Source of the DNA: Gp1-AA145 sp036268595
GTDB lineage: Bacteria; Acidobacteriota; Terriglobia; Terriglobales; Acidobacteriaceae
Length of the DNA stretch: 64,000 nucleotides
Assembly: GCA_036268595.1 (NCBI GenBank)
Contig: DATATW010000145.1
Coordinates: 1 to 64,000, forward strand
Direction: 5' to 3'
In this document: positions 40,370 through 48,815 of the stretch, in pieces
Numbering within the stretch: the first letter of the stretch is position 1
Layout: each line of letters opens with the position of its first letter
Program-made: the position numbers and the translations under genes
Notes under the pieces: model-generated
Told to the model about the DNA's origin: nothing
What the model saw: the letters and a program-made list of their open reading frames with translations, nothing else
The model's database searches: none

Positions 40370-41260
40370 ATGAAATTAGGATTCATCGGTTTGGGAATGA
40401 TGGGATCAGGTATGGCGCGCAACCTCATCAAGGCAGGCAACACCCTGATCGTCTTCAACCGCACGCGGTCTCGTGCTCAGGACCTGGCGCAGCTAGGCGC
40501 GACCGTAGCCACAACTCCTGGAGAGGCGGCTGCCGGCGCAGAGGTTCTCATCACGATGTTGGCCGATGACCACGCTGTGGAAGACGCCATCCTTGGTCCG
40601 GGCCGAGCTCTTCAATCATTGTCACCAGGTGCGGTTCATATCGGGATGAGCACAATTAGCGTTACGCTTTCGCGGCGACTGCAGGCAGCGCATCGCGAAC
40701 GGCAGCAGCACTACGTCGCTGCGCCGGTCTTTGGCCGTCCCGAAGCCGCTGAGGCGGCGAAGCTCTTCATTGTTACGGCTGGTCCAGCGGAACAAATCCG
40801 GCGCTGCCAAGCCCTGTTCGACGCGATGGGGCAGAAAACATTTGTTATCGACGAGGATGCACCGGCCGCAAACTTAGTCAAGCTGACGGGAAATTTCCTG
40901 ATTTCCACTGTCATCGAGAGCCTGGCGGAAGCCATGTCACTGGTGCGGAAGTCCGGAGTCGATGCCAACAAGTTCCTGGACGTGCTTACGGGTTCATTGT
41001 TCTCGGCGCCCATTTATAAAAACTATGGCGGCATGATCGCTGCCAACCGATTCGAGCCCGTGGGCTTCAAATTACCGCTCGGTTTTAAAGACAATAAGCT
41101 GGTGCTGGCTGCTTCAGAAGAAGCGGCGGTGCCTATGCCGATGGCGAGCCTTATTCACGATCGGTTCGTAACCGCAATCGCTCAAGGCATGAGTGAAGCC
41201 GATTGGAGCGCAATCGCACGTATTTCCTTCCAGGACGCCGGACTGGAAAAGGCAGCGTAA
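40370..41260 (+). CDS. NAD(P)-dependent beta-hydroxyacid dehydrogenase-family protein
   Basis: 296 residues of the 3-hydroxyisobutyrate dehydrogenase / GLYR family. N-terminal Rossmann motif GFIGLGMMGSGMARNL, substrate-binding AAPVFGRPEAAEAAKLFIV, the catalytic Lys in NLVKLTGNFL, and FKDNKLVLAASEEA near the C-terminus. Start at ATG 40370 with GGAGG five bases upstream. The fold reduces small aldehydes or succinic semialdehyde-type substrates; the substrate is not defined by the sequence. Neighbours are oxidoreductases and a PfpI protein, which fits a role in aldehyde detoxification under stress. Confidence 0.88.
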   Translation: MKLGFIGLGMMGSGMARNLIKAGNTLIVFNRTRSRAQDLAQLGATVATTPGEAAAGAEVLITMLADDHAVEDAILGPGRALQSLSPGAVHIGMSTISVTLSRRLQAAHRERQQHYVAAPVFGRPEAAEAAKLFIVTAGPAEQIRRCQALFDAMGQKTFVIDEDAPAANLVKLTGNFLISTVIESLAEAMSLVRKSGVDANKFLDVLTGSLFSAPIYKNYGGMIAANRFEPVGFKLPLGFKDNKLVLAASEEAAVPMPMASLIHDRFVTAIAQGMSEADWSAIARISFQDAGLEKAA

Positions 41261-41326
41261 ACTTTGGCGCTGCTCGTTCGGAGGGCAGCGCCAGATTTGA
41301 AGGAGAAATAAAAGAGAGGAATGAAT

Positions 41327-41890
41327 ATGAACGAACTTAAAGGCGTAAAAGTTGCAATTCTGATCACCGATGGTTTCGAGCAGGTCGAGATGGTGCAACC
41401 GCGGGAGGCGCTGGACAAGGCTGGAGCGAATACCAGCATCGTTTCGCCTAAAAGCCAAAGTGTTCGCGGCTGGAATTTCAAAGACTGGGGTGAGGAATTC
41501 CAGGTCGACATTCCACTCGACCAAGCGAAGGAACTTGAATTTGATGCCTTGCTGCTGCCAGGCGGAGTCATCAATCCCGACACGCTCCGTATGCAGCCCG
41601 CAGCGGTTGCCTTCGTGAAAAATTTCTTTGCCGCGGACAAACCGGTTGCAGCGATTTGCCATGGTCCGTGGATGGTCATTGAGGCAGAGGCTGCACGCGG
41701 GCGCCGCATTGCATCCTGGCCTTCACTTAAAACGGATTTGCGAAACGCGGGCGCGCAATGGATGGATGAGGAGTCTGTGACAGACGGGAATCTCGTATCG
41801 AGCCGAAAGCCCGATGACATTCCTGCGTTCAACCGGGCAATGATCGATTTGTTCAGCCGAGCAGCGGGACACACCAGCAAGGCTGCATAA
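41327..41890 (+). CDS. DJ-1/PfpI-family protein
   Basis: About 187 residues. The nucleophile elbow AICHGPW carries the catalytic Cys at about 111 and its His neighbour, and VAILITDGFEQVEMVQPREAL is the N-terminal core with the conserved Glu. The family includes deglycases, proteases (PfpI) and glyoxalase III-type enzymes. Start: ATG 41327, preceded by GAGAGG at good spacing; another ATG at 41321 is too close to that site. It lies between two dehydrogenases in an apparent stress or aldehyde-repair operon. Confidence 0.91.
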   Translation: MNELKGVKVAILITDGFEQVEMVQPREALDKAGANTSIVSPKSQSVRGWNFKDWGEEFQVDIPLDQAKELEFDALLLPGGVINPDTLRMQPAAVAFVKNFFAADKPVAAICHGPWMVIEAEAARGRRIASWPSLKTDLRNAGAQWMDEESVTDGNLVSSRKPDDIPAFNRAMIDLFSRAAGHTSKAA

Positions 41891-41949
41891 CACTCACTGC
41901 GTCGTCCCAAAAACTTCTGGGGCAGGCGGCGCTGAACGGAGATTTTGCG

Positions 41950-42801
41950 ATGTTGTCCGCAACCTTGATTCGAACAGCTCAACTCCCGTCCGGCGAGGCA
42001 GTTCCGGTCCTTGGGCAAGGAACCTGGGGCCTCGCGGAGGGAAAACACGAGCGCGACCAGGAGATCAGGGCTTTGCGTCTTGGTCTCGAACTCGGCATGA
42101 GCTTGATCGACACTGCCGAAATGTACGCCAATGGGGAGACCGAGAAGCTGGTGGGCGAAGCCATCCACGGGCACCGTGATGAAACTTTTCTCGTCAGTAA
42201 GGTGCTTCCGCAGAACGCATCCAGGACTGCGACTATTGCAGCCTGCGAGCGAAGCCTGCGGCGGCTCAAAACTCCGTGGCTGGATCTGTACCTGCTGCAC
42301 TGGCGGGGATCCATTCCATTGCGCGAAACCGTCGAAGGACTCGAAACGCTGCTTCAAGTGGGCAAAATTCGCTATTGGGGTGTGAGTAACTTCGACGTCG
42401 ATGATATGGAAGAGCTTGTGGACTTGCCCCACGGCAATCACGTGGCTGCCAACCAGGTCCTCTACAATCTTACCCGCCGCGGTATCGAATACGACCTGAT
42501 GCCCTGGTGCAGCAATCGCAAGATACCAATCATGGCCTATTCGCCCGTTGAGCAAGGCCGATTACTCAAGAATCGTGAGCTGCAGCGCGTAGCCGACCGG
42601 CTGAACGCAAGACCTGCCCAAGTCGCCTTGGCCTGGGTGCTTCGGCAAGCCGGGATTATCGCGATCCCACGAGCGGGAACTCTCGAGCACGTTCGCGAGG
42701 ACCGTGCTGCCCTGGAGCTTCACCTGACGGAAGAAGATATGAAAGCGCTGGATGGCGCGTTTCCGCCGCCTTCTCGGAAGCAGCCGCTTGAAATGCTGTA
42801 G
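41950..42801 (+). CDS. Aldo/keto reductase
   Basis: 283-residue (alpha/beta)8 barrel oxidoreductase. The catalytic tetrad is visible: D54 in LIDTAEMYANG, Y59, K84 in FLVSKVLP and H117 in YLLHWRG. The NADPH-binding tail motif IIAIPRAGTLEHVRED is present. It reduces aldehydes or ketones. It is the fourth of a run of co-oriented genes (40370-43345) after the DUF6600 cassette. Confidence 0.92.
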   Translation: MLSATLIRTAQLPSGEAVPVLGQGTWGLAEGKHERDQEIRALRLGLELGMSLIDTAEMYANGETEKLVGEAIHGHRDETFLVSKVLPQNASRTATIAACERSLRRLKTPWLDLYLLHWRGSIPLRETVEGLETLLQVGKIRYWGVSNFDVDDMEELVDLPHGNHVAANQVLYNLTRRGIEYDLMPWCSNRKIPIMAYSPVEQGRLLKNRELQRVADRLNARPAQVALAWVLRQAGIIAIPRAGTLEHVREDRAALELHLTEEDMKALDGAFPPPSRKQPLEML

Positions 42802-42847
42802 CAAATTCGGAAGGGAATGTTGCCATGTCCGCCCCGAGAGTTTTCAG

Positions 42848-43345
42848 ATGATCAGCAAAACTCGCAGACCGGATCTCCTGGGATGGAAATGTAGTTCTTG
42901 CGCTAAAGTGATCACCAGCATCGAGGATGGCTGGGTCGAATGGCTAACTACGGAGACCGAACGTGGAACCACACTGCACGGATTGAGACTGGTCCACAAA
43001 GAAGCTAAGCAGGATAATTCAGGAGAACGCAGTTGTCGCTACGATCCTAGAGCTGAATTTCGTAAGGATCAGACTCTGGTCGAGGGTCTGCCGCTAGAAA
43101 GATTTATGGGTTCGGATGGCCCGACATTGCTGCTCTCCTTCTTGGCGGCCGGCGAAATGCCCAGAGATGACGTCCTTGAACTAACTAAGCGACTGCAAGT
43201 TCCGGGATACGAACTAACACGCGAGTTGTTCGCGGCGCTCGATAACGAAATGTTCACTCCTTCAGTGATGCGTGGCTACTATCTACAAATAGAGATTCGA
43301 GCGTTGTTAGAGTGGGCAAGGCGTGATTCGAGCTTAGAGGCGTGA
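42848..43345 (+). CDS. Hypothetical protein with CxxC motif
   Basis: 165 residues from ATG 42848; a longer frame upstream has no ribosome site and overlaps the aldo/keto reductase. The N-terminus has GWKCSSCAKVITSIEDGWVEW, a CxxC pair that could bind zinc together with a later Cys (RSCRYDP). A second part (GPTLLLSFLAAGEMPRDDVLELTKRLQVPGYELT in outline) is helical. No family is recognised. Confidence 0.6.
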   Translation: MISKTRRPDLLGWKCSSCAKVITSIEDGWVEWLTTETERGTTLHGLRLVHKEAKQDNSGERSCRYDPRAEFRKDQTLVEGLPLERFMGSDGPTLLLSFLAAGEMPRDDVLELTKRLQVPGYELTRELFAALDNEMFTPSVMRGYYLQIEIRALLEWARRDSSLEA

Positions 43346-43636
43346 ACCCTCCTGAATTGAGCGTCCTTAACCTCCGATTTCGTGAGTTGCGGAAACGAAA
43401 TTGAACCGAAGCGGCTCGCAGCCATCCCATTTTTTTAAGCCTCTCTGACTCTCCACTCTCTACCTCCTCAGTCCTACAGGTCAGTCACGCCCGAGAGGAA
43501 GATCGTCCTAACCACCGCTTCGCAGTATCTAGTCGTGCTAATGAGCAATTGTTTCAACGACCGCCTTTCTTTAGGGTCAAAAAGGCACGCTTATGAAGTG
43601 CGCTGATCAGAACACACTAACCAGGATGGTATCGAG

Positions 43637-44347
43637 ATGAGAACCAATCGCAACACTTATTTTTTCAGAGGGTTGTTTCGATCTTTATGGATTGATCTAG
43701 CACTGGTGTCCCTGACACTTTGGCTTGCAGCGGCACCAGTCTATGCGCAGGATCAAGGGTTGATTATCAGCGGGAGTGCGGGATATTCGCCGCTGGTGGG
43801 CGACATTAGCTCGCGACTGAATAATGGCTGGCATGTCACGGCTGATGCCGGCTACAACTTCAGCTCCCACTTCTCGACAACTCTCGAATATATGTACAAC
43901 GGCTACGGAGTCAGCCGCAGAGTTCTAAACGAAGCCCAAGTACCAGATGGCAATGCTCACCTTTGGGCGATCACCGTGAATCCCAAGTTGGAGTTAGGCA
44001 CTCGCGATGGCAGCTTCAACCCTTACGTTGTCGGCGGTGTGGGATATTACCGCCGCACGATCGAGTTCACCACGCCGGCCGTCGTGCCCGTCTTCATCTT
44101 CGACCCGTTTTTCGGTGCGTTCTACAACACCCTGGTTTCTGCGAACCAGGTTCTGGGGGACATCACGCGAGGCGGAATTGGAGGAAGTGCGGGTGCTGGG
44201 TTCGAAGTGAAGCTTGGCGATAGTGGAGTCAAGCTTTTTACCGAGGCTCGCTATCACTATGCGGACACCGGCCGAATCCCGACCCGAATGATTCCGGTGA
44301 CATTTGGCATCAATCTTACTCCGGAAATATGGCATAGGCGGCATTGA
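43637..44347 (+). CDS. Outer-membrane beta-barrel protein
   Basis: 236 residues with a signal peptide (LALVSLTLWLAAAPVYAQ). The mature part alternates hydrophobic and polar residues in strands: GLIISGSAGYSPLVGDIS, WHVTADAGYNFSSHFSTTLEYMY (outline), FNPYVVGGVGYYRRTIEF, and VKLFTEARYHYADTG. The last strand ends FGINLTPEIW. This is the OmpA/OMP-b-brl-like small porin fold. Function unspecified; an ATG start at 43637. Confidence 0.85.
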   Translation: MRTNRNTYFFRGLFRSLWIDLALVSLTLWLAAAPVYAQDQGLIISGSAGYSPLVGDISSRLNNGWHVTADAGYNFSSHFSTTLEYMYNGYGVSRRVLNEAQVPDGNAHLWAITVNPKLELGTRDGSFNPYVVGGVGYYRRTIEFTTPAVVPVFIFDPFFGAFYNTLVSANQVLGDITRGGIGGSAGAGFEVKLGDSGVKLFTEARYHYADTGRIPTRMIPVTFGINLTPEIWHRRH

Positions 44348-44460
44348 AGCTGCCTGACAATATGGCGTGTGTCCTGGCGGATAACACTCCGGGGAAAGAA
44401 TCGTCAATTAAGAGTCCTGACATCTGTATCACCTGCCTTAATTAGTAAATGATTCGTTGT

Positions 44461-44713
44461 CTAAGCTGCGGCCTTGCCGTTTGCCCAGGGATCAAGAAAA
44501 ACTTTGGTGCAGTTGTCTTGTTTCGCGGAAGGTCTTGTACATTTCGGGCGCGCGGTCAATAGGCACGCTGTGACTTATGACAAAGCTGGGATCAATTTCG
44601 CCGCGCTGCACCGAGTCAAGCAGCGGTTTCATGAATCGCATCATGTGCGTCTGGCCGGTTTTCATGGCCAGGGCGAAGGCAGCCAACAGAGTCGAGGCAT
44701 TTATTTAAAACAC
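44461..44713 (-). pseudogene. Remnant of a zinc-type alcohol dehydrogenase C-terminus
   Basis: On the minus strand, STLLAAFALAMKTGQTHMMR, then FMKPLLDSVQRGEIDPSFVI, then SHSVPIDRAPEMYKTFRETRQ match the C-terminal part of medium-chain zinc alcohol dehydrogenases. The match then continues in another frame as DNCTKVFLDPWANGKAAA up to a stop at 44461-44463. So there is one frameshift, and the N-terminal two thirds are missing. It is a decayed fragment, not a functional gene. Confidence 0.72.
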
Positions 44714-44842
44714 AAGGTGTATCTGGCTTTACCTGTTTCGTGGGACTTTCCCTTCAACCTGCCGGCGAATTGTTCCTACATTTTGGCCGGGCTAGTCTGC
44801 AATGGTCGGCTTAACTTTCCAGCCCACAAAGGCAGGTGTCCC

Positions 44843-45721
44843 GTGCAGTTACCCAACTCTCTCACGTCAAAAAGTCTTGCTGCGCTTACAAGCCTCTTTT
44901 TACTTCTTTCCACAATAGCGTGGAGCACACAAGACACCTCTAGCGCTACTGCCCACAAGAGCGCCACCGACGATAAGTCAGACATTGAAAAGCGGCTACA
45001 GGCGTCCGCCGAAGTGCTGGACGAAATTATGAAGGCGCCAGACAAGGGGATTCCTCAAGAGATCTTGGATTCCGCCAAGTGCATAGCGGTCGTGCCTTCG
45101 ATGGTCAAATTCGCCATCGGATTCGGAGGCCACTATGGTAAAGGAGTAGCGACCTGCAGGACGTCCAATCGCACCTGGAGCGCGCCCGCGCCAATCTTGC
45201 TGACCGGCGGAAGCTGGGGCCTGCAGTTCGGTGGTCAGGCAGTGGATCTCGTGATGGTCATAATGAACCAAAAAGGAATGGACCACCTGCTTTCCAGCAA
45301 ATTCAAGATCGGCGCAGATGCTGCTGCTGCGGCCGGACCAGTGGGACGCCACGCTGAGGCTGCTACGGATTGGAAGATGCAAACAGAAATACTGACCTAC
45401 TCGCGGGCTCGAGGCATTTTTGCGGGCGTTGATCTGAGCGGCTCAGTGATCAAGCAAGACAGGGACGAGACTCGGGTTCTTTACGGGAAAATGGTCCCGT
45501 TCAGCGAAATTCTGCACGGGGCAGTTCCGGCACCGAAAGCCGCCGAGGAATTCCTAGCCGCACTCGAGAAATATACGTCCAAAACGAGGGCGCGGGGAAA
45601 GCGTACCCATCCGAAGGCTGGAATATTAAAAGCTGCCAGCGTAACCGCCCACATTTCCACGTACCAGGTGCGTGAAGTCCAGAGAACTTCATCGCGAATA
45701 TTAACCGATGCGTCCAAATAG
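44843..45721 (+). CDS. SYLF-domain (YSC84-like) secreted lipid-binding protein
   Basis: 292 residues from GTG 44843, which follows AGGCAGG; longer frames overlap the dehydrogenase remnant. Signal peptide (SLAALTSLFLLLSTIAWS). SYLF domain: ILDSAKCIAVVPSMVKFAIGFGGHYGKG (outline), WSAPAPILLTGGSWGLQFGGQ, DLVMVIMNQKGMDHLLSSKF, then RARGIFAGVDLSGSVIKQD. Such proteins bind phosphoinositide-like lipids. The C-terminal ~60 residues (KTRARGKRTHPK and after) are basic and unusual for the family. Confidence 0.86.
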   Translation: MQLPNSLTSKSLAALTSLFLLLSTIAWSTQDTSSATAHKSATDDKSDIEKRLQASAEVLDEIMKAPDKGIPQEILDSAKCIAVVPSMVKFAIGFGGHYGKGVATCRTSNRTWSAPAPILLTGGSWGLQFGGQAVDLVMVIMNQKGMDHLLSSKFKIGADAAAAAGPVGRHAEAATDWKMQTEILTYSRARGIFAGVDLSGSVIKQDRDETRVLYGKMVPFSEILHGAVPAPKAAEEFLAALEKYTSKTRARGKRTHPKAGILKAASVTAHISTYQVREVQRTSSRILTDASK

Positions 45722-45779
45722 AGTGGGGTTCAATTACCGCGGGGATCTACCTCGGCAACGAATAGAATGTAGTGGACCT

Positions 45780-46244
45780 ATGCCCGTAGTTCGAACCTGC
45801 AGAGTATGTGGACGAAGCAACCGGGTGCCTGCGACGCATCTCGCCGACACCGGTCGCTGCGGCGCCTGCAAAAGTCCGCTGCCTCCGTTGAATGAGCCAC
45901 TCGAAGCCGATCCCGGCCTCTTTAATGAAGTCGTTCAAAATGCGCGCGTTCCCGTGCTCGTGGATTTCTGGGCCGCGTGGTGCGGGCCGTGCCGGACGGC
46001 CGCTCCTGAGGTGGCGCAAACCGCCGCCGACATGGCAGGTCGGGCCATCGTTCTCAAAGTGGATACGGAGCGGCATCCAGAATTAGCTTCTCGGTTCAAT
46101 GTGCGCGGAATCCCGAACTTCGTCGTTCTGTACCGAGGGCGTCCGGTTGTGCAACAGGCGGGTGTGGTCGATCACCGGCAAATGGAGAACTGGTTACGAT
46201 CTGCTACTTCTGACTCCTCACCTGGTTCTTTTCCGACTGCTTGA
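45780..46244 (+). CDS. Thioredoxin 2 (TrxC)-like protein
   Basis: 154 residues from ATG 45780. An N-terminal zinc ribbon with two CxxC pairs (RTCRVCGR and GRCGACKSP) is followed by a thioredoxin domain with active site WCGPC (C68 and C71) in VDFWAAWCGPCRT. This is the architecture of Trx2 proteins, which are redox- and zinc-responsive and induced by oxidative stress. The typical cis-proline follows in FNVRGIPNFVVL. Adjacent to the SYLF gene on the same strand. Confidence 0.92.
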   Translation: MPVVRTCRVCGRSNRVPATHLADTGRCGACKSPLPPLNEPLEADPGLFNEVVQNARVPVLVDFWAAWCGPCRTAAPEVAQTAADMAGRAIVLKVDTERHPELASRFNVRGIPNFVVLYRGRPVVQQAGVVDHRQMENWLRSATSDSSPGSFPTA

Positions 46245-46654
46245 ATTTCTCTACTACTAAGGTCCCACAATCCAGCTTGACCCCAGACGATCCAAATCCT
46301 AACCGTTCTTGCGCATTTCAGCTTCACCCGCACGACGAATTGCCGTCGCGTCTGCCACTGGCTAGCATCGGGCTTTCAGGAGCATCCACATGACAGAGTT
46401 GGCGCGCGTTTGCGAGGAGCAACAAAACGGACTGATAAAAACAGAACTGCCAGTGTCACATCGACCCTAAATCGATTATGCGTTTTGTGACCGCAAAACC
46501 GAGACGTGCGCCTCGAAGGCGTAGATAGAGCGATGGACGAACCAATTGCTGTCAGGCTAGCGCCGATCCTGGAGTGTTTAGTTTGAAGACAACCTTGCGA
46601 TCCGAAACGAGAACACAACATTGCCGAACAGTCGCGTTACGAGCAGGTGAACGG
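46245..46654. other. Intergenic stretch
   Basis: About 410 bases between the thioredoxin gene and the VWFA gene. No gene is supported on either strand. It presumably carries the promoter of the VWFA protein; no clear element is recognised. Confidence 0.35.
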
Positions 46655-47800
46655 GTGCAAATCAACGCTGAAAAGGAATCAATTCTGAAAATTGGACTGT
46701 TGCTAAGTCTATTGCTGCTGGCAGCACCCGCCGCAGTTCAGACGGCGCGCGGACGGGATTCGGTGGAACAAAGCACCGACTCAAAGAAAGTAGCCGGCGA
46801 GCAGGTCCGAATTCCAAGCCGGGCGTCCAAGCCATTATTTGAAGGCAAACCAGGCAGACAGAAGACTGAGATCCATTTCGACCCTGCGACTCGCACCGTG
46901 ACAATCAAGCTGGTGGTTCAGGATCCGAATGGATATTTCATTCCCAATCTTCGGCGCGACAATTTTGTGGTTTACGAGAACGGCGTTCGACAAAGAAACG
47001 CCACAGTTGAGGTTGATCATGCTCCAGTGTCGTTGGTTTTACTCATGGAATTCGGCGGCCGCATGCCAGCTTTGAACCGATCATTAGCGACCGAGGTGTC
47101 ACGCACAGGCCGCCAACTTCTCGATGTGCTTGGACGAGAGGACAAGCTTGCAGTCTGGAAGTATGGCGATAACGTGCAAAAGCTTACTGGCTTCTCGCAA
47201 AAAAACGTGAACCTTGATTTGCTACTCTCCGACCTCGGTACCCCCGACGTCTCGGAAACTAATCTCTACGATGCCCTTTTTTACGCGGTTGATCAGATGC
47301 GTTCGGTAACAGGGCGCAAGGCGATCGTCCTGGTGTCGTCGGGCATTGACACATCCAGTAAGGCCACCTATCAGGATCTGTTGAACACGGTCCGTAACTC
47401 CGACACGCCAATCTACGTCATCAGCTTGGCGATGGTGTTCCAGAATCTGGTCCAGATTCGCTCACCCGCAGAGCCGCTGGCGAAGATTGACTGGTCTAGA
47501 GTGGAGCGAGAACTACAAGAGATCGCCAGCGCGTCAGGAGGGCGCACCTACTCTCCACAGAGCACGCTTGACCTTTCCGGGATCTACGACGATTTACTCG
47601 AAAACTTGAAAGTGCGATACGTAATCACTTATCAGTCTTCCAGCGATCTCGATTTAAACACGCCCCGCACAATCCGCGTGCAACTGGTCGACCCAGTGAC
47701 GGGCGGTCCGCTAAAGATCGTGGACGAGGGCGGCCGCACAATTCGTGCCAATGTGATCGCTCAGGAAAGTTACGTACCGAGCGCGGTCTCAGCCAGGTAG
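46655..47800 (+). CDS. Acidobacterial VWFA-related-domain protein
   Basis: About 381 residues (GTG 46655 chosen because GAGCAGG precedes it; the frame stays open back to 46574). Signal peptide (KIGLLLSLLLLAAPAAVQT). Residues ~95-345 form a VWA-related domain with VVQDPNGYFIPNLRRDNFVVYENG, VSLVLLMEFGGRMP in place of the DxSxS metal site (so a degenerate MIDAS), RKAIVLVSSGIDTSS and TPIYVISLAM. This is the acidobacterial VWFA-related domain type (TIGR03436-like). Secreted, probably adhesive or scaffolding; no enzyme function. Confidence 0.82.
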   Translation: MQINAEKESILKIGLLLSLLLLAAPAAVQTARGRDSVEQSTDSKKVAGEQVRIPSRASKPLFEGKPGRQKTEIHFDPATRTVTIKLVVQDPNGYFIPNLRRDNFVVYENGVRQRNATVEVDHAPVSLVLLMEFGGRMPALNRSLATEVSRTGRQLLDVLGREDKLAVWKYGDNVQKLTGFSQKNVNLDLLLSDLGTPDVSETNLYDALFYAVDQMRSVTGRKAIVLVSSGIDTSSKATYQDLLNTVRNSDTPIYVISLAMVFQNLVQIRSPAEPLAKIDWSRVERELQEIASASGGRTYSPQSTLDLSGIYDDLLENLKVRYVITYQSSSDLDLNTPRTIRVQLVDPVTGGPLKIVDEGGRTIRANVIAQESYVPSAVSAR

Positions 47801-47895
47801 TGGCGATTGGCTCACACCATGCTGATGGCAGCTCAATGCCCAGCCGCTTGCCTTTTTGAGGGCGAGCCCTTTGCGGTTTACGGACGGAGTAGATC

Positions 47896-48120
47896 ATGGG
47901 CGAATTCGGCAGATTGCTGATCATGAGTGGCGTAGTGCTCTTGATTGTAGGATGGGTATTCCTGGTATTCGGACGCACAAACCTCCCTTTAGGCCGGCTT
48001 CCTGGCGATCTTCTGTACCGGGGGAAGAACACCGTTTTCTACTTTCCAATCGCGAGCTCGATTTTGCTCAGCGTATTGCTTTCATTGGTTTTCTACCTGA
48101 TCGAGAAGTTTAGGCACTAA
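47896..48120 (+). CDS. DUF2905 small membrane protein
   Basis: 74 residues with two membrane helices: LIMSGVVLLIVGWVFLVFG, GRLPGDLLYRGKNTVFYFPI, and SSILLSVLLSLVFYLIEKF. The central segment is the hallmark of DUF2905 proteins. Function unknown; widely conserved in bacteria. Confidence 0.9.
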   Translation: MGEFGRLLIMSGVVLLIVGWVFLVFGRTNLPLGRLPGDLLYRGKNTVFYFPIASSILLSVLLSLVFYLIEKFRH

Positions 48121-48321
48121 ACAACCATGCAGAATTCTGGCCGCCAACAACGCCAGGTAAATCCAATGTCATAGAGAAGCATGTGACTAGGAAATGATTT
48201 TCGGTTACTCGATGTTTCTGAAGTCGAAATCATCCACAGGGACAATTGTTGCCGGAGCATCGTCCAATTACATTCTGCGAAGAGGCCGTTCAAGTACGAC
48301 CGGTGTTTAGGAGTCGAGAGC

Positions 48322-48645
48322 ATGGCAGCCAATTTTGTTCCATTACACGATCGTGTACTAGTTCGCCGCCTTGAAGAGCAGGAGACGACACAGGGCGGAA
48401 TCATCATCCCGGATACGGCCAAGGACAAACCTCAGGAAGGGGAAGTGTTGGCGGTTGGAAAAGGAAAGATCAAGGAAGACGGCAAGGCCATTCCTCTTGA
48501 GGTGAAGCCAGGCGACCGCGTCCTCTTCGGAAAATATTCCGGCACCGATATCAATATTGGCGGTGAAGAATATCTCATCATGCGCGAAGAGGAAGTCCTG
48601 GGAATCACCGCCAAGTCCAGCAAGCGTGTGAAACAGGCGGCTTGA
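48322..48645 (+). CDS. groES: Co-chaperonin GroES
   Basis: 107 residues. Signatures: PLHDRVLVRRLEEQETTQGGIIIPDTAKDKPQEG (start in outline), then VLAVGKGKIKEDGK, VKPGDRVLFGKYSGTDI and YLIMREEEVLGI. The mobile loop (EQETTQGGIIIPDT) that contacts GroEL is intact. Slightly longer C-terminus than usual (KSSKRVKQAA). The groEL gene that normally follows is reduced to an 18-codon stub at 48686. Confidence 0.95.
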   Translation: MAANFVPLHDRVLVRRLEEQETTQGGIIIPDTAKDKPQEGEVLAVGKGKIKEDGKAIPLEVKPGDRVLFGKYSGTDINIGGEEYLIMREEEVLGITAKSSKRVKQAA

Positions 48646-48685
48646 AACGATCGCAAGTCTTGAAGCAAAGGGAGCAGAGGACCAC

Positions 48686-48766
48686 ATGGCAGCAAAAGAG
48701 GTCATCACCGGAGAACAGGCGCGGCAAGTGATTCTGCAAGCTTTGTTGGTGATGATCCGGCTCTAA
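48686..48766 (+). pseudogene. groEL: Truncated groEL start (stub)
   Basis: An ATG at 48686, preceded by GGGAG, opens AAKEVITGEQARQVILQ, which is the N-terminus of GroEL. After about 18 residues the similarity ends abruptly, and the frame closes at 48764-48766 after an unrelated ALLVMIRL. The remaining ~530 codons are absent. It shows that a groES-groEL operon was broken here by deletion or recombination. Confidence 0.82.
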
Positions 48767-48815
48767 CGCACGTGGATGCCGAGTGGGGTAACAAACACGG
48801 TAGGTTCCGGCTGAG

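Noticed and set aside
44474..44842. N-terminal extension of the SYLF gene
   Set aside because: It runs antisense through the dehydrogenase remnant and has no signal peptide; the GTG at 44843 fits better.
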